From contig JAZUBQ010000008.1 of the NCBI GenBank assembly GCA_045638525.1, forward strand, positions 1-64,000: a DNA stretch of 64,000 nucleotides, read 5' to 3'. Positions 1 to 6,310 of this stretch are shown here, piece after piece; positions within the stretch are counted from its first letter, which is position 1; each line of letters opens with the position of its first letter. The stretch is from SIG452 sp045638525 (GTDB lineage Bacteria > Bacillota > Clostridia > UMGS1840). The translations under genes were made by a program, and so were the position numbers. The notes under the pieces were generated by a model that worked only from the letters and a program-made list of their open reading frames with translations, did not search any database and was not told where the DNA came from.

Positions 1-86
1 ACGTAGACTATGTGTTTGATAGGTCGGAGGTGTAAGTGCAGTAATGTATTGAGCTAACCGATACTAATAGTTCGAGGACTTGACCA
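1..86 (+). rRNA. rrl: 23S rRNA, 3' end (partial)
   Basis: The first 86 bases match the conserved 3' end of bacterial 23S rRNA, including the stretch around 'gataggtcggaggtg' and the terminal 'ttcgaggacttgacc'. The rest of the gene lies upstream of the window. It is followed by a 130-bp spacer and a 5S gene, the usual end of a Firmicutes rRNA operon. The exact 3' end is estimated. Confidence 0.95.
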
Positions 87-215
87 GAGCATAGAAGATA
101 TGCAAGACAAGTGATACAAGGAAACAAAGTTACAGAATTTAGATCATAAGCAGTGAGTAGTATTATTCGGTTTTGAAGGTACAAGCACAAAGAAGTGCGA
201 AGCACCTTTAACCAT

Positions 216-330
216 ACCGGTGACCAGCGGAGAGGCCCCACCCGTTCCCATCCCGAACACGGGAGTTAAGCTCTCATGCATCGAAAATACTTGGCGGGGG
301 ACTGCCCGGGAAGATAGATAGTTGCCGGTT
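216..330 (+). rRNA. rrf: 5S rRNA
   Basis: The sequence contains the conserved 5S core 'cccgttcccatcccgaac', then 'gggagttaagctc' and 'acttggcgggggactgcc'. The ends 'accgg' and 'ccggt' can pair as the terminal helix. At about 115 nt it has the normal length. It sits between the 23S end and two tRNAs on the same strand. The ends are placed from the helix and may be off by one or two bases. Confidence 0.95.
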
Positions 331-334
331 TTAT

Positions 335-410
335 GCCTTAATAGCTCAGTCGGTAGAGCATGCGGCTGTTAACCGCAGGGTCGTTGGTTCGAGTCCATCT
401 TAAGGCGCCA
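335..410 (+). tRNA. tRNA-Asn (GTT anticodon)
   Basis: A full cloverleaf can be drawn. The acceptor arms GCCTTAA and TTAAGGC pair, the D arm contains AGTCGGTAGA, the anticodon loop CTGTTAA reads GTT, the T loop is GTTCGAGTC, and CCA is encoded at 408-410. It follows the 5S gene directly and is probably co-transcribed with the rRNA operon. Confidence 0.97.
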
Positions 411-444
411 TCCCGATACGGGAAACTGTATCGGGAACATATCT

Positions 445-519
445 GGCCCGTTGGTCAAGCGGTTAAGACACCGCCCTTTCACGGCGGTAACGAGAGTTCG
501 ATTCTCTCACGGGTCACCA
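445..519 (+). tRNA. tRNA-Glu (TTC anticodon)
   Basis: The acceptor arms GGCCCGT and ACGGGTC pair, the anticodon loop CTTTCAC reads TTC, the T loop GTTCGATTC is canonical, and CCA is encoded at 517-519. It lies 34 nt after tRNA-Asn and is followed at once by an intrinsic terminator, so it closes the rRNA-tRNA transcript. The 3' end of the gene is not seen again downstream, so there is no sign of an integrated element using it as an attachment site. Confidence 0.97.
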
Positions 520-527
520 GAAAAAAA

Positions 528-556
528 GCATCGACAGTTTTGTCGGTGCTTTTTTC
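528..556 (+). terminator. Intrinsic terminator of the rRNA-tRNA operon
   Basis: A 9-bp hairpin with arms GCATCGACA and TGTCGGTGC (one G-T pair) is followed by six Ts, right after tRNA-Glu. Confidence 0.9.
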
Positions 557-557
557 A

Positions 558-737
558 ATGAAATAAATCCTGCGGATTTGTGAAATACCCTTCGGGCGTG
601 AAATATTGTTCCGCAATGTGAAATACGCCTGCGGCGTGTGATGAAAGGATTTATTTTATTTCACAGGAAGCGTCAGCTTTCTATTTCACAATTTACTCGG
701 TAAATTATTTCATATTACGCTTTGCGTAATATTTCAC
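558..737. repeat. Hairpin-string repeat element with GTGAAATA spacers
   Basis: The 8-mer GTGAAATA, or a one-base variant, starts at 558, 580, 598 and 618, with a degraded copy at 638. Its reverse complement TATTTCAC starts at 657, 682, 706 (as TATTTCAT) and 730. Between the 8-mers sit different short perfect palindromes with 3-4 nt loops, such as AAATCC-TGC-GGATTT, ATTACGC-TTT-GCGTAAT and AATTTAC-TCG-GTAAATT. The whole is therefore a two-fold palindrome of palindromes with a period of 18-25 bp. No reading frame spans it. It resembles a dispersed non-coding repeat, but I do not recognise the family. Confidence 0.7.
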
Positions 738-1034
738 TAAAACCGTATTTCTCCCGGATTTTTAGAGGGAAATAGGGTACAGTGAATAAGGAATTAGCTT
801 CGCGTTGCTTTTTTGCAAAGCTTTTTGGTTACATTATAAACTAAGCATTCGTAGTTAATGAACAGGTCCGTTAAAAATGGACAATAGACAAAAAGCACCC
901 CCCTATGGTAGAATAAAAGAAACTACTATAGGGGGAATTTTTGTACTGTTTGCACAAACTGGTGCAGTTCATTCATTAATGCGGATGCTTTTTTTAAAAA
1001 TAAAAAATGGTATTAAGAAAGGTAGAAAATTATT
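738..1034. other. Non-coding spacer with a strong hairpin (899-936)
   Basis: No gene is apparent. A 13-bp hairpin (CCCCCTATGGTAG paired with CTACTATAGGGGG, one G-T pair, 11-nt A-rich loop) lies at about 899-936, followed by AATTTTT. Short inverted words AATGAAC (about 857) and GTTCATT (about 967) flank it. This may be the remnant of a small mobile element or a regulatory leader for the recombinase gene downstream. I see no convincing SigA promoter here. Confidence 0.4.
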
Positions 1035-1874
1035 ATGAGAATTATTACAGACAGTTTGATAAAGAACTTTGAAACTCACTTAGTAGAAGAAGAGAAAAGT
1101 AAAAATACCACTCAAAAATATATTCGTGATGTCACATTCTTTATGAATTGGCTTCATGGAAGAGAAGTAACTAAGTTAATTGCTTTGGAATACAAAAAGG
1201 AACTCTTAGAAACATATGCTCCTGCCAGTGTAAATTCCATAATTGCTTCCCTGAATAGTTTTCTTGCATTTATGGAGTGGCATGAGATTAAAATCAAAGC
1301 TTTGAAGATTCAAAAGCAGGTATTCATTGATAATAAAAAAGAATTAACGAAAGAAGAATATCGAAAATTACTGGAGGTAGCTAATAAAAAAAATAAGATA
1401 CGTTTGTATCTTTTGATGAAAACAGTTTGTATGACGGGAATTCGGGTATCAGAACTGCAGTATATTACAACTGATGCATTGTTGCAACGTAAAGCAATAG
1501 TAAAATGTAAAAATAAAATAAGAGTTATCATCATCCCTGACATGCTGGCGAAAATATTACTGGAATATACTGAGAAGCGAACATATCAGTCTGAGTTTGT
1601 TTTTGCTACGAAAAGTGGAAAGTCGTTGGACAGAAGTAATATATGGGTTGATATGAAAAAGCTGTGTGAGGAAGCAGGTGTCGAGCCGGATAAAGTATTT
1701 CCGCATAATTTAAGGCATTTATTTGCAAGAATATATTATAGCGTGGAAAAAGATATTGTAAGATTAGCGGATATATTAGGACACACCAATGTTAATACAA
1801 CAAGAATTTACACGATTGAAAGTGGCGAAATCCATCGTATGCAAATGCAAACGGTTGCTGATTTGTTATACTAA
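1035..1874 (+). CDS. Tyrosine recombinase (XerC/D-type, candidate invertase)
   Basis: A 279-residue tyrosine recombinase. The N-terminal SAM-like core-binding domain covers about residues 5-85 and the catalytic domain about 103-279. The catalytic set is visible: R137 (TGIRVSEL), a lysine at K159 or K161 in the beta-hairpin, H224 and R227 (PHNLRH), H250 (LGHTNVNTT) and the nucleophile Y259. The size equals small invertases and Xer proteins; there is no arm-binding domain as in large phage integrases. A weak AAAGG ribosome site precedes the ATG. Eight bases after the stop begins the first of two exact inverted repeats bounding a promoter segment, so the likely job is inversion of that segment. 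It also lies after a tRNA gene, so an integrase role is the alternative, but no att duplication is visible. Confidence 0.9.
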   Translation: MRIITDSLIKNFETHLVEEEKSKNTTQKYIRDVTFFMNWLHGREVTKLIALEYKKELLETYAPASVNSIIASLNSFLAFMEWHEIKIKALKIQKQVFIDNKKELTKEEYRKLLEVANKKNKIRLYLLMKTVCMTGIRVSELQYITTDALLQRKAIVKCKNKIRVIIIPDMLAKILLEYTEKRTYQSEFVFATKSGKSLDRSNIWVDMKKLCEEAGVEPDKVFPHNLRHLFARIYYSVEKDIVRLADILGHTNVNTTRIYTIESGEIHRMQMQTVADLLY

Positions 1875-1918
1875 AAGAGATACAACATAATTCAGATTAT
1901 GTTGTATCTCTTTTTTTT
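1873..1918 (+). terminator. Recombinase terminator formed across the left inverted repeat
   Basis: A perfect 19-bp stem (1873-1891 with 1896-1914), loop TCAG, is followed by a T run. The left half lies outside, and the T run inside, the putative invertible segment, so this terminator exists only in the present orientation. On the minus strand the same stem also ends in TTTT and could stop the outward promoter at 1969-1941. Confidence 0.8.
1882..1905 (+). repeat. Left inverted repeat (IRL) of a putative invertible promoter
   Basis: A 24-bp site made of a 10-bp arm ACAACATAAT, a 4-bp centre TCAG and the complementary arm ATTATGTTGT. The arms are symmetric and only the centre gives direction, as expected for a tyrosine recombinase core site with two binding arms around a crossover region. 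The copy at 2091-2114 is its exact reverse complement. Confidence 0.85.
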
Positions 1919-2090
1919 ATATATTGAAAAATTTTCTATTATTATATCATAAATAATTTTTTGAGTCAATAGGTTAAATCAAAAGTCAAAATACTGTGAT
2001 TGTAGAGTTATGAACAAAAGAGTTTTTAATCTTTATTTTGTGAAATTGCGGAGTTTTTTTATGCTTTTAATTCATTTTCTGACATTTTTC
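1906..2090. other. Putative invertible 185-bp promoter segment
   Basis: AT-rich DNA lying between two exact 24-bp inverted repeats, next to a tyrosine recombinase gene and upstream of a surface-protein operon. It has no reading frame. Its one strong promoter is on the minus strand (1969-1941) and points at the recombinase gene, away from the lipoprotein gene at 2133. Inversion would place that promoter about 90 bp before the lipoprotein start codon. The best plus-strand candidate in this orientation, TTGTGA near 2039 with TATGCT, is weak. The layout matches known invertible promoters such as fim switches or the RecV-controlled switches of Clostridioides difficile. That comparison is by architecture only. 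Confidence 0.75.
1941..1969 (-). promoter_or_regulatory. Near-consensus SigA promoter inside the invertible segment
   Basis: On the minus strand, -35 TTGACT (1969-1964) and -10 TATAAT (1946-1941) are separated by exactly 17 bp. Transcription would start near 1934 and run into the left repeat and antisense to the recombinase gene. After inversion it would read into the operon starting at 2133. Confidence 0.75.
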
Positions 2091-2114
2091 ACAACATAAT
2101 CTGAATTATGTTGT
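2091..2114 (-). repeat. Right inverted repeat (IRR) of the putative invertible promoter
   Basis: Exact reverse complement of the repeat at 1882-1905: the same ACAACATAAT and ATTATGTTGT arms with the centre reading CTGA. In the present orientation the surrounding TTTTC (2086-2090) and GAAAA (2115-2119) lengthen the hairpin to 15 bp, up to the edge of the ribosome site of the next gene. Confidence 0.85.
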
Positions 2115-2132
2115 GAAAAGGTGGGACACGTA

Positions 2133-3701
2133 ATGAGATTTAAGAAGATTGCATCATTCTTTTTTGTTTATGCTTTTTTGTTATGTACCTGTTTATCTGC
2201 TTGTGCCCAAGTGGATACAACAACACCGATTAGCAACAATATTAATGCTCATATTGATATTGTGTTGCAAATTAATAATTCGGATATGATGGTCAATGAA
2301 CAAAAATCAGAAATTGACCCCGGCAGAGGTACAGCTCCGATTATTCAGGCCGGGCGAACACTGGTTCCGATACGAGCGATTATTGAAGCCTTTGGAGGGG
2401 CAGTGGAGTGGGACAGTTCCACAAAGAGTGTAACACTAACTTATTCTCAAGACAGTATAAAGTTAAATATTGATTCTAATATTGCCTATATCAACGGAGT
2501 GGAAAAGAATTTGGATGTTGCACCGCAGATTATCAACGGGCGGACAATGATTCCTATTCGATTTGTTGCAGAAGGGTTTGAATTTGATGTTTTTTGGGCG
2601 CAGGAAGATTCTTGTATCACGATTAGTAATTATCGTTCCGCCAGTGATATTACAATTCCGGCACTTTGGAAACGCAGTGTTCCCACAGCTTCCCCAACAA
2701 GTACACATAGCAGCACATTAAAAGTTCACTTTATTGATGTTGGACAGGGCGATTCTATTTTTATCGAATTACCAAATCAGCAAACGATGTTGATTGATGC
2801 CGGACCGAAAAAAGGTATCGTTAACCGATATATCAGTAATCTTGGATATACAAATTTGAACTATGTTGTTGCGACCCATCCGGATGCTGATCATATCAGC
2901 GGTATGCCGGAAATTCTGCATACTTTTTCTGTAGACAAGTTTTATATGCCGGAAAAGGAACACACAACTCAGATTTTTGAAACTATGTTGGATGCTATCG
3001 CCGCCAATGGATGTGATGCCATATATGCACAAGCTGGGAATTTCATCGTTCGTTCCAATGATTTGAGTATTCAATTTGTATCTCCTAAAAAAAATTATGC
3101 AGATAATAACAATGCTTCGGCTGTTGTCAGATTGATTTATGGAAAAAATTCGTTTTTATTTATGGGAGATGCAGAAACTTCAGCCGAACAGGATATTATA
3201 AATTCCGGATATGACATTTCGGCAGAAGTATTAAAGGTTGGGCATCATGGCAGCAATTCTTCCACCTCAGATGCATTTTTGCAACGGGTGAAAGCAAAAT
3301 ATGCAGTTATTTCTGTTGGAAAAGGAAATCAATATGGACATCCCACCCGGAAGATTTTAACAGCATTAAATAACAATCAAATTCAAATATATCGGACAGA
3401 TGAAGTGGGTACAATTGTTTTCACTTGTGACGGTAACTCTTATTCGATTGATAAGAACCATTCTGTAATTCAACCGAATGCTCCTCCGGTAGTTCAGGAA
3501 GTATCATCAGAAACAAGCAATAAAGTCGAGATTCAAACGCAGACTGTTGTAGGAAATAATGCTGTGGTGTATCGAACAAAAACCGGAAGTAAATATCATA
3601 ATAGTGGTTGTTCTTATTTAAAAAGTAAAATTGAAACCACTGTTTCAGAAGCAAAATCAATGGGATTAACACCTTGTTCAAGGTGCAATCCGCCCCAATA
3701 G
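2133..3701 (+). CDS. Lipoprotein with copper-amine-oxidase-N-like and ComEC-like metallo-beta-lactamase domains
   Basis: A 522-residue exported protein. Residues 1-24 form a lipoprotein signal peptide with lipobox L21-S-A-C24. Residues about 43-165 resemble the copper amine oxidase N-terminal-like stalk (repeated RTLVPIR and RTMIPIR motifs). Residues about 195-440 are a metallo-beta-lactamase fold of the ComEC/Rec2 type, with HPDADH at 249-254, GD at 345-346 and HHGS at 371-374. A C-terminal Cys-rich tail (about 478-522) carries YHNSGCSYL and CSRC. I chose ATG 2133, 8-9 nt after AGGTGG, over an in-frame GTG at 2121 that lies inside the ribosome site. It heads the operon behind the invertible promoter. 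A nuclease or phosphodiesterase activity at the cell surface is plausible but not shown. Confidence 0.88.
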   Translation: MRFKKIASFFFVYAFLLCTCLSACAQVDTTTPISNNINAHIDIVLQINNSDMMVNEQKSEIDPGRGTAPIIQAGRTLVPIRAIIEAFGGAVEWDSSTKSVTLTYSQDSIKLNIDSNIAYINGVEKNLDVAPQIINGRTMIPIRFVAEGFEFDVFWAQEDSCITISNYRSASDITIPALWKRSVPTASPTSTHSSTLKVHFIDVGQGDSIFIELPNQQTMLIDAGPKKGIVNRYISNLGYTNLNYVVATHPDADHISGMPEILHTFSVDKFYMPEKEHTTQIFETMLDAIAANGCDAIYAQAGNFIVRSNDLSIQFVSPKKNYADNNNASAVVRLIYGKNSFLFMGDAETSAEQDIINSGYDISAEVLKVGHHGSNSSTSDAFLQRVKAKYAVISVGKGNQYGHPTRKILTALNNNQIQIYRTDEVGTIVFTCDGNSYSIDKNHSVIQPNAPPVVQEVSSETSNKVEIQTQTVVGNNAVVYRTKTGSKYHNSGCSYLKSKIETTVSEAKSMGLTPCSRCNPPQ

Positions 3702-3712
3702 AGGAGAGAAAC

Positions 3713-3916
3713 ATGAAATATATTGTGGATAGATTTGAAAATGATTATGCAATCATAGAACTGGAAAGCGGAGATTTAATCGATATTCCAAAAAAGTGTT
3801 TACCGGATGGTACCGTTGCCGGAGCTGTTATTGAAGTGAAAATATTACAGGAGAAAACAACAGAGCGAAGTACCATTATAAAAGAAAAAATGACCAATCT
3901 TTTTCGTAAAGACTAA
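3713..3916 (+). CDS. DUF3006 family small protein
   Basis: A 67-residue protein starting MKYIVDRFENDYAIIELESG, which is the DUF3006 pattern: an N-terminal 'vDRfE.d.AvvE' strand and an acidic central part. The ATG at 3713 follows GAGGAGAG and lies 11 nt after the lipoprotein stop. A longer in-frame start at 3674 would overlap the lipoprotein gene without a ribosome site. DUF3006 genes are often neighbours of ComEC-like metallo-beta-lactamase genes, which fits this pairing. The function is unknown. Confidence 0.8.
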   Translation: MKYIVDRFENDYAIIELESGDLIDIPKKCLPDGTVAGAVIEVKILQEKTTERSTIIKEKMTNLFRKD

Positions 3917-3978
3917 AAAATTTTCAGCAGTGTTTTTATAAAAATGTGGATTGAAATATTAAAAGGAGTTTATTACAT

Positions 3979-5184
3979 ATGAAGAAACGAGTGTTTGCAT
4001 TTATTACAGCGTGTTTTGTACTTTTTGCTATGTCATTATCTGTGATAGCACATAGTGGAAGAACCGATTCCAGTGGCGGACATAAGGATAATAAGAATAA
4101 AAGTGGTTTGGGACCGTATCATTACCATTGTGGCGGGTATCCGGCACATTTGCATTCGGGTGGCGTGTGTCCATACAAAGGCGGTTCTTCATCAAGTAGC
4201 TCTTCATCCAAAAGCAGCACTTCAAGTAGTTCTTCGTCATCCAAAAGCACTTCAACCGGAAGTTCTGCTTCGTCGTCTAAAACTTCTTCTTACGTTGCAC
4301 CTCAGAAAGTATATGCCACTGACATAACAGCTATCAATGTTCCCAGTCAGATAGATATTGGAAGTAGCGCTGATTTGAGTGCGTCTGTATATCCGAAAAA
4401 TGCTGAAGATAGCACCATCTCCTGGGAAAGTTCTGACAAAGACATCATTACGGTAACATCTTCCGGAAAATTAACTGCCGTTGGTGTGGGAACTGCAGTG
4501 GTTACAGCCAAAACTTCCAGAGGAACTTCAAAAAAATTCACCATTACCGTGAATGAAATTATGGCTCAGAGTATCGCATTTTCGGTAAGTAGTACGGATA
4601 TTTTATTAGGTTCAACAACGAATCTGAAATATCAGTTTACACCTGAGAATACAACCGATCAAACGGTAGCGTTTAGTTCTTCGGATGAATCTGTTATCAG
4701 TGTTTCCGATCGAGGAGTCATCAAGGCGTTGGAACTTGGTTCGGCTACAATCACCGTCAAACATAAAGAGTTATCCGATTCGGTTACTTTGACCGTTCAA
4801 CCGATAGAAGCTACAGAAATTACCTTGGTATATCCGAATGATGTTGAAACAAATGAAAAAGATATTCCCAAATTAGAGGTAAAGGATACCTTACAATTAT
4901 CTGCTCAGATAATGCCGGAAAATACTACATTTAAAGATATTGTTTGGAGTGTGTCCGATCATGATATTGCAAGTATTGATGAAAAAGGAGTATTGACTGC
5001 TCTAAAAAGCGGTACAGTTGTTGTAACGGCAACTACGGTAAACGGGTTAGAGGATACACAAGAAATTGAGCTGTATTCTGATTTTAGTGGAATCGTGGCT
5101 TGTGTTGCAGGTTTACTTTTACTTGCTGTTGCAGGAGCTGTGGTTGGTATCATCATAAATAACAAGAAAGAGACTGTTGAATAA
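3979..5184 (+). CDS. YHYH-domain, Ser-rich, triple Ig-like (BIG2) surface protein
   Basis: A 401-residue surface protein. Residues 1-24 form a signal peptide. Residues about 25-66 form a His/Cys-rich YHYH-type domain (YHYHCGGYPAHLH, then GVCPY). A Ser-rich linker follows at about 70-107, then three bacterial Ig-like 2 domains at about 114-192, 197-273 and 276-365. A hydrophobic segment near 372-392, followed by a short charged tail, anchors it in the membrane. There is no LPXTG motif. An AAAAGGAG ribosome site precedes the ATG. It lies 62 nt after the DUF3006 gene and probably shares its transcript. The His/Cys-rich domain may bind metal. The repeated Ig-like domains suggest an adhesin or stalk. 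Confidence 0.85.
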   Translation: MKKRVFAFITACFVLFAMSLSVIAHSGRTDSSGGHKDNKNKSGLGPYHYHCGGYPAHLHSGGVCPYKGGSSSSSSSSKSSTSSSSSSSKSTSTGSSASSSKTSSYVAPQKVYATDITAINVPSQIDIGSSADLSASVYPKNAEDSTISWESSDKDIITVTSSGKLTAVGVGTAVVTAKTSRGTSKKFTITVNEIMAQSIAFSVSSTDILLGSTTNLKYQFTPENTTDQTVAFSSSDESVISVSDRGVIKALELGSATITVKHKELSDSVTLTVQPIEATEITLVYPNDVETNEKDIPKLEVKDTLQLSAQIMPENTTFKDIVWSVSDHDIASIDEKGVLTALKSGTVVVTATTVNGLEDTQEIELYSDFSGIVACVAGLLLLAVAGAVVGIIINNKKETVE

Positions 5185-5187
5185 ATT

Positions 5188-5388
5188 ATGAAATTTGGTT
5201 TAAGAACACCATCACTAAAAAAATCTTTTCGTGCCAGAACAACCGGTCGGGCAAAAAGAGCTGTTAAAAAAGCTCTGATTCCGGGATATGGCAAAAAGGG
5301 GATGGGATGGGTAAAGAATCCTAAAAAAGCTCTTTATAATAAGGTTTATCATAAAACAAGCTTCAGCATTTGGGATTTGTTTAAATAA
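5188..5388 (+). CDS. Small very basic protein, unknown function
   Basis: A 66-residue protein rich in Lys and Arg (RTPSLKKSFRARTTGR, then YGKKGMGWVKNPKKALYNKVYHKTSF). It starts 3 nt after the YHYH/Ig-like gene and is followed by a terminator, so it closes this operon. No signal peptide or membrane segment is visible. The central GYGKKGMGW...NPKKA..N pattern looks like a conserved small-protein family seen near accessory genes, but I cannot attach a function. Nucleic-acid binding is possible from charge alone. Confidence 0.65.
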   Translation: MKFGLRTPSLKKSFRARTTGRAKRAVKKALIPGYGKKGMGWVKNPKKALYNKVYHKTSFSIWDLFK

Positions 5389-5408
5389 GTTGTTGTTTTC
5401 TATAAAAA

Positions 5409-5443
5409 ATGCACCGATATAAAGTATATCGGTGCGTTTTTTA
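5409..5443. terminator. Bidirectional intrinsic terminator
   Basis: An 11-bp stem GCACCGATATA / TATATCGGTGC with a 3-nt loop is flanked by A and T runs. It lies between converging genes (5388 on plus, 5451 on minus). Confidence 0.9.
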
Positions 5444-5450
5444 TCTGTCT

Positions 5451-6104
5451 TTACAATTCCACCAACAAATCCCGTAGCATCTGATAAATCAATTCATGTC
5501 CCTCATCGTTGGGATGTAAGCCGTCTGGGATATATTTTTTTAGATGTTCCTCCAACTCGGGGTTAATCGGACAAAGGTTATACAAATCCAACACGGGGAG
5601 TTTATAATATTCTGCTACTTCTGCCAAAATATCACGGTAGGTTTTTAAATCGCCTACGGTGCGGATATTTAGGTCGTTATAATAGCGTTTTTCGTTTAAG
5701 CGGTGGAGGGGAGTTAACAGCACCATGGTGGCATTTGGATATTTCTTTTGTAAGGATATAAACAAATTGTGTGTTGCACCGTAGAAAGTGTCGACGGTAC
5801 GGTCACTCATTGAGCCAAGAGCTGCATCGCCGTGACCAAAGTCGTTGGTGCCGCCAAATACGACTACCACATCGGCGGTTTCTTCCATTTTGGGCAGACG
5901 GGTCACAAAATAGTTGTCGTCCACATAAGGGTAGATACGAAGGGACACCTGACGGGCGATTCTGGTACCGCTGATGCCGTAGCCGTAAACCTCACAGCCG
6001 TCATTTTCAAACCGTTTCCAATACAGCTTGTCGGGAGTTGACACGCCAACACCCTCGGTGATGCTGTCCCCCAAAAAGAGAATTTTCTTGTTTTTTAGTT
6101 CCAT
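5451..6104 (-). CDS. SGNH/GDSL-family hydrolase
   Basis: A 217-residue SGNH hydrolase, probably an esterase or carbohydrate-ester deacetylase. Block I is FLGDSITEG near the N-terminus, with the catalytic Ser. The FGGTNDF motif gives the Gly and Asn blocks, and DGLHPNDEGH near the C-terminus gives the catalytic Asp-His pair. I chose the ATG at 6104 (MELKNKK), preceded by AAGGGAGA; an upstream in-frame extension would run over the promoter. No signal peptide is visible, so it is likely cytoplasmic. A perfect-consensus promoter and an 11-bp inverted repeat upstream suggest repressor control. It stands alone on the minus strand, divergent from the GH172 and sugar kinase genes. Confidence 0.9.
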   Translation of the reverse strand: MELKNKKILFLGDSITEGVGVSTPDKLYWKRFENDGCEVYGYGISGTRIARQVSLRIYPYVDDNYFVTRLPKMEETADVVVVFGGTNDFGHGDAALGSMSDRTVDTFYGATHNLFISLQKKYPNATMVLLTPLHRLNEKRYYNDLNIRTVGDLKTYRDILAEVAEYYKLPVLDLYNLCPINPELEEHLKKYIPDGLHPNDEGHELIYQMLRDLLVEL

Positions 6105-6136
6105 AATGCTGTCTCCCTTACCATGTTGGTATATTT

Positions 6137-6162
6137 TTACGGTTATTATAAAATAACCGTAA
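6137..6162. promoter_or_regulatory. Palindromic operator over the SGNH-gene promoter
   Basis: The 11-bp arms TTACGGTTATT (6137-6147) and AATAACCGTAA (6152-6162) are perfect inverted repeats around 4 bp. The dyad covers the -10 element of the minus-strand promoter at 6173-6145, so a bound dimeric repressor would block it. No regulator gene lies next to it. Confidence 0.65.
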
Positions 6163-6173
6163 GAGAATGTCAA
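6145..6173 (-). promoter_or_regulatory. Consensus SigA promoter of the SGNH hydrolase gene
   Basis: TTGACA (6173-6168), a 17-bp spacer and TATAAT (6150-6145) on the minus strand, all at consensus. Confidence 0.85.
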
Positions 6174-6226
6174 GGGGAAATCTGAAAAAGTGGAGGGCGA
6201 ATATTTGCTGGAATTACCGAAATCTA

Positions 6227-6255
6227 TTGCAATTTGAAATAGGGTATGCTATACT
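6227..6255 (+). promoter_or_regulatory. SigA promoter of the GH172-FGGY kinase pair
   Basis: TTGCAA at 6227-6232, a 17-bp spacer and TATACT at 6250-6255, with a TG just upstream of the -10 (extended -10). It lies 56 bp before the GH172 start. Confidence 0.75.
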
Positions 6256-6310
6256 GACAAAAATGGAATGTTTTTCCCTTTTTTGGGAATGAAGATAAGG
6301 AGTAAATAGT

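Noticed and set aside
558..737. CRISPR-like array
   Set aside because: The repeated unit is only 8 bp, flips orientation half-way, and the sequences between copies are themselves palindromes, so they are not spacers. No cas gene lies nearby.
2039..2060. Plus-strand promoter in the invertible segment in its present orientation
   Set aside because: TTGTGA with TATGCT at 16 bp is a weak match and much poorer than the minus-strand TTGACT-N17-TATAAT, so I do not list it as a feature. It could give a low basal level.
445..5388. Integrated element using tRNA-Glu as attachment site
   Set aside because: The 3' end of tRNA-Glu is not repeated at or near 5388 or anywhere I looked downstream, and no excisionase, relaxase or phage gene is present. 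The inverted repeats next to the recombinase fit inversion better.
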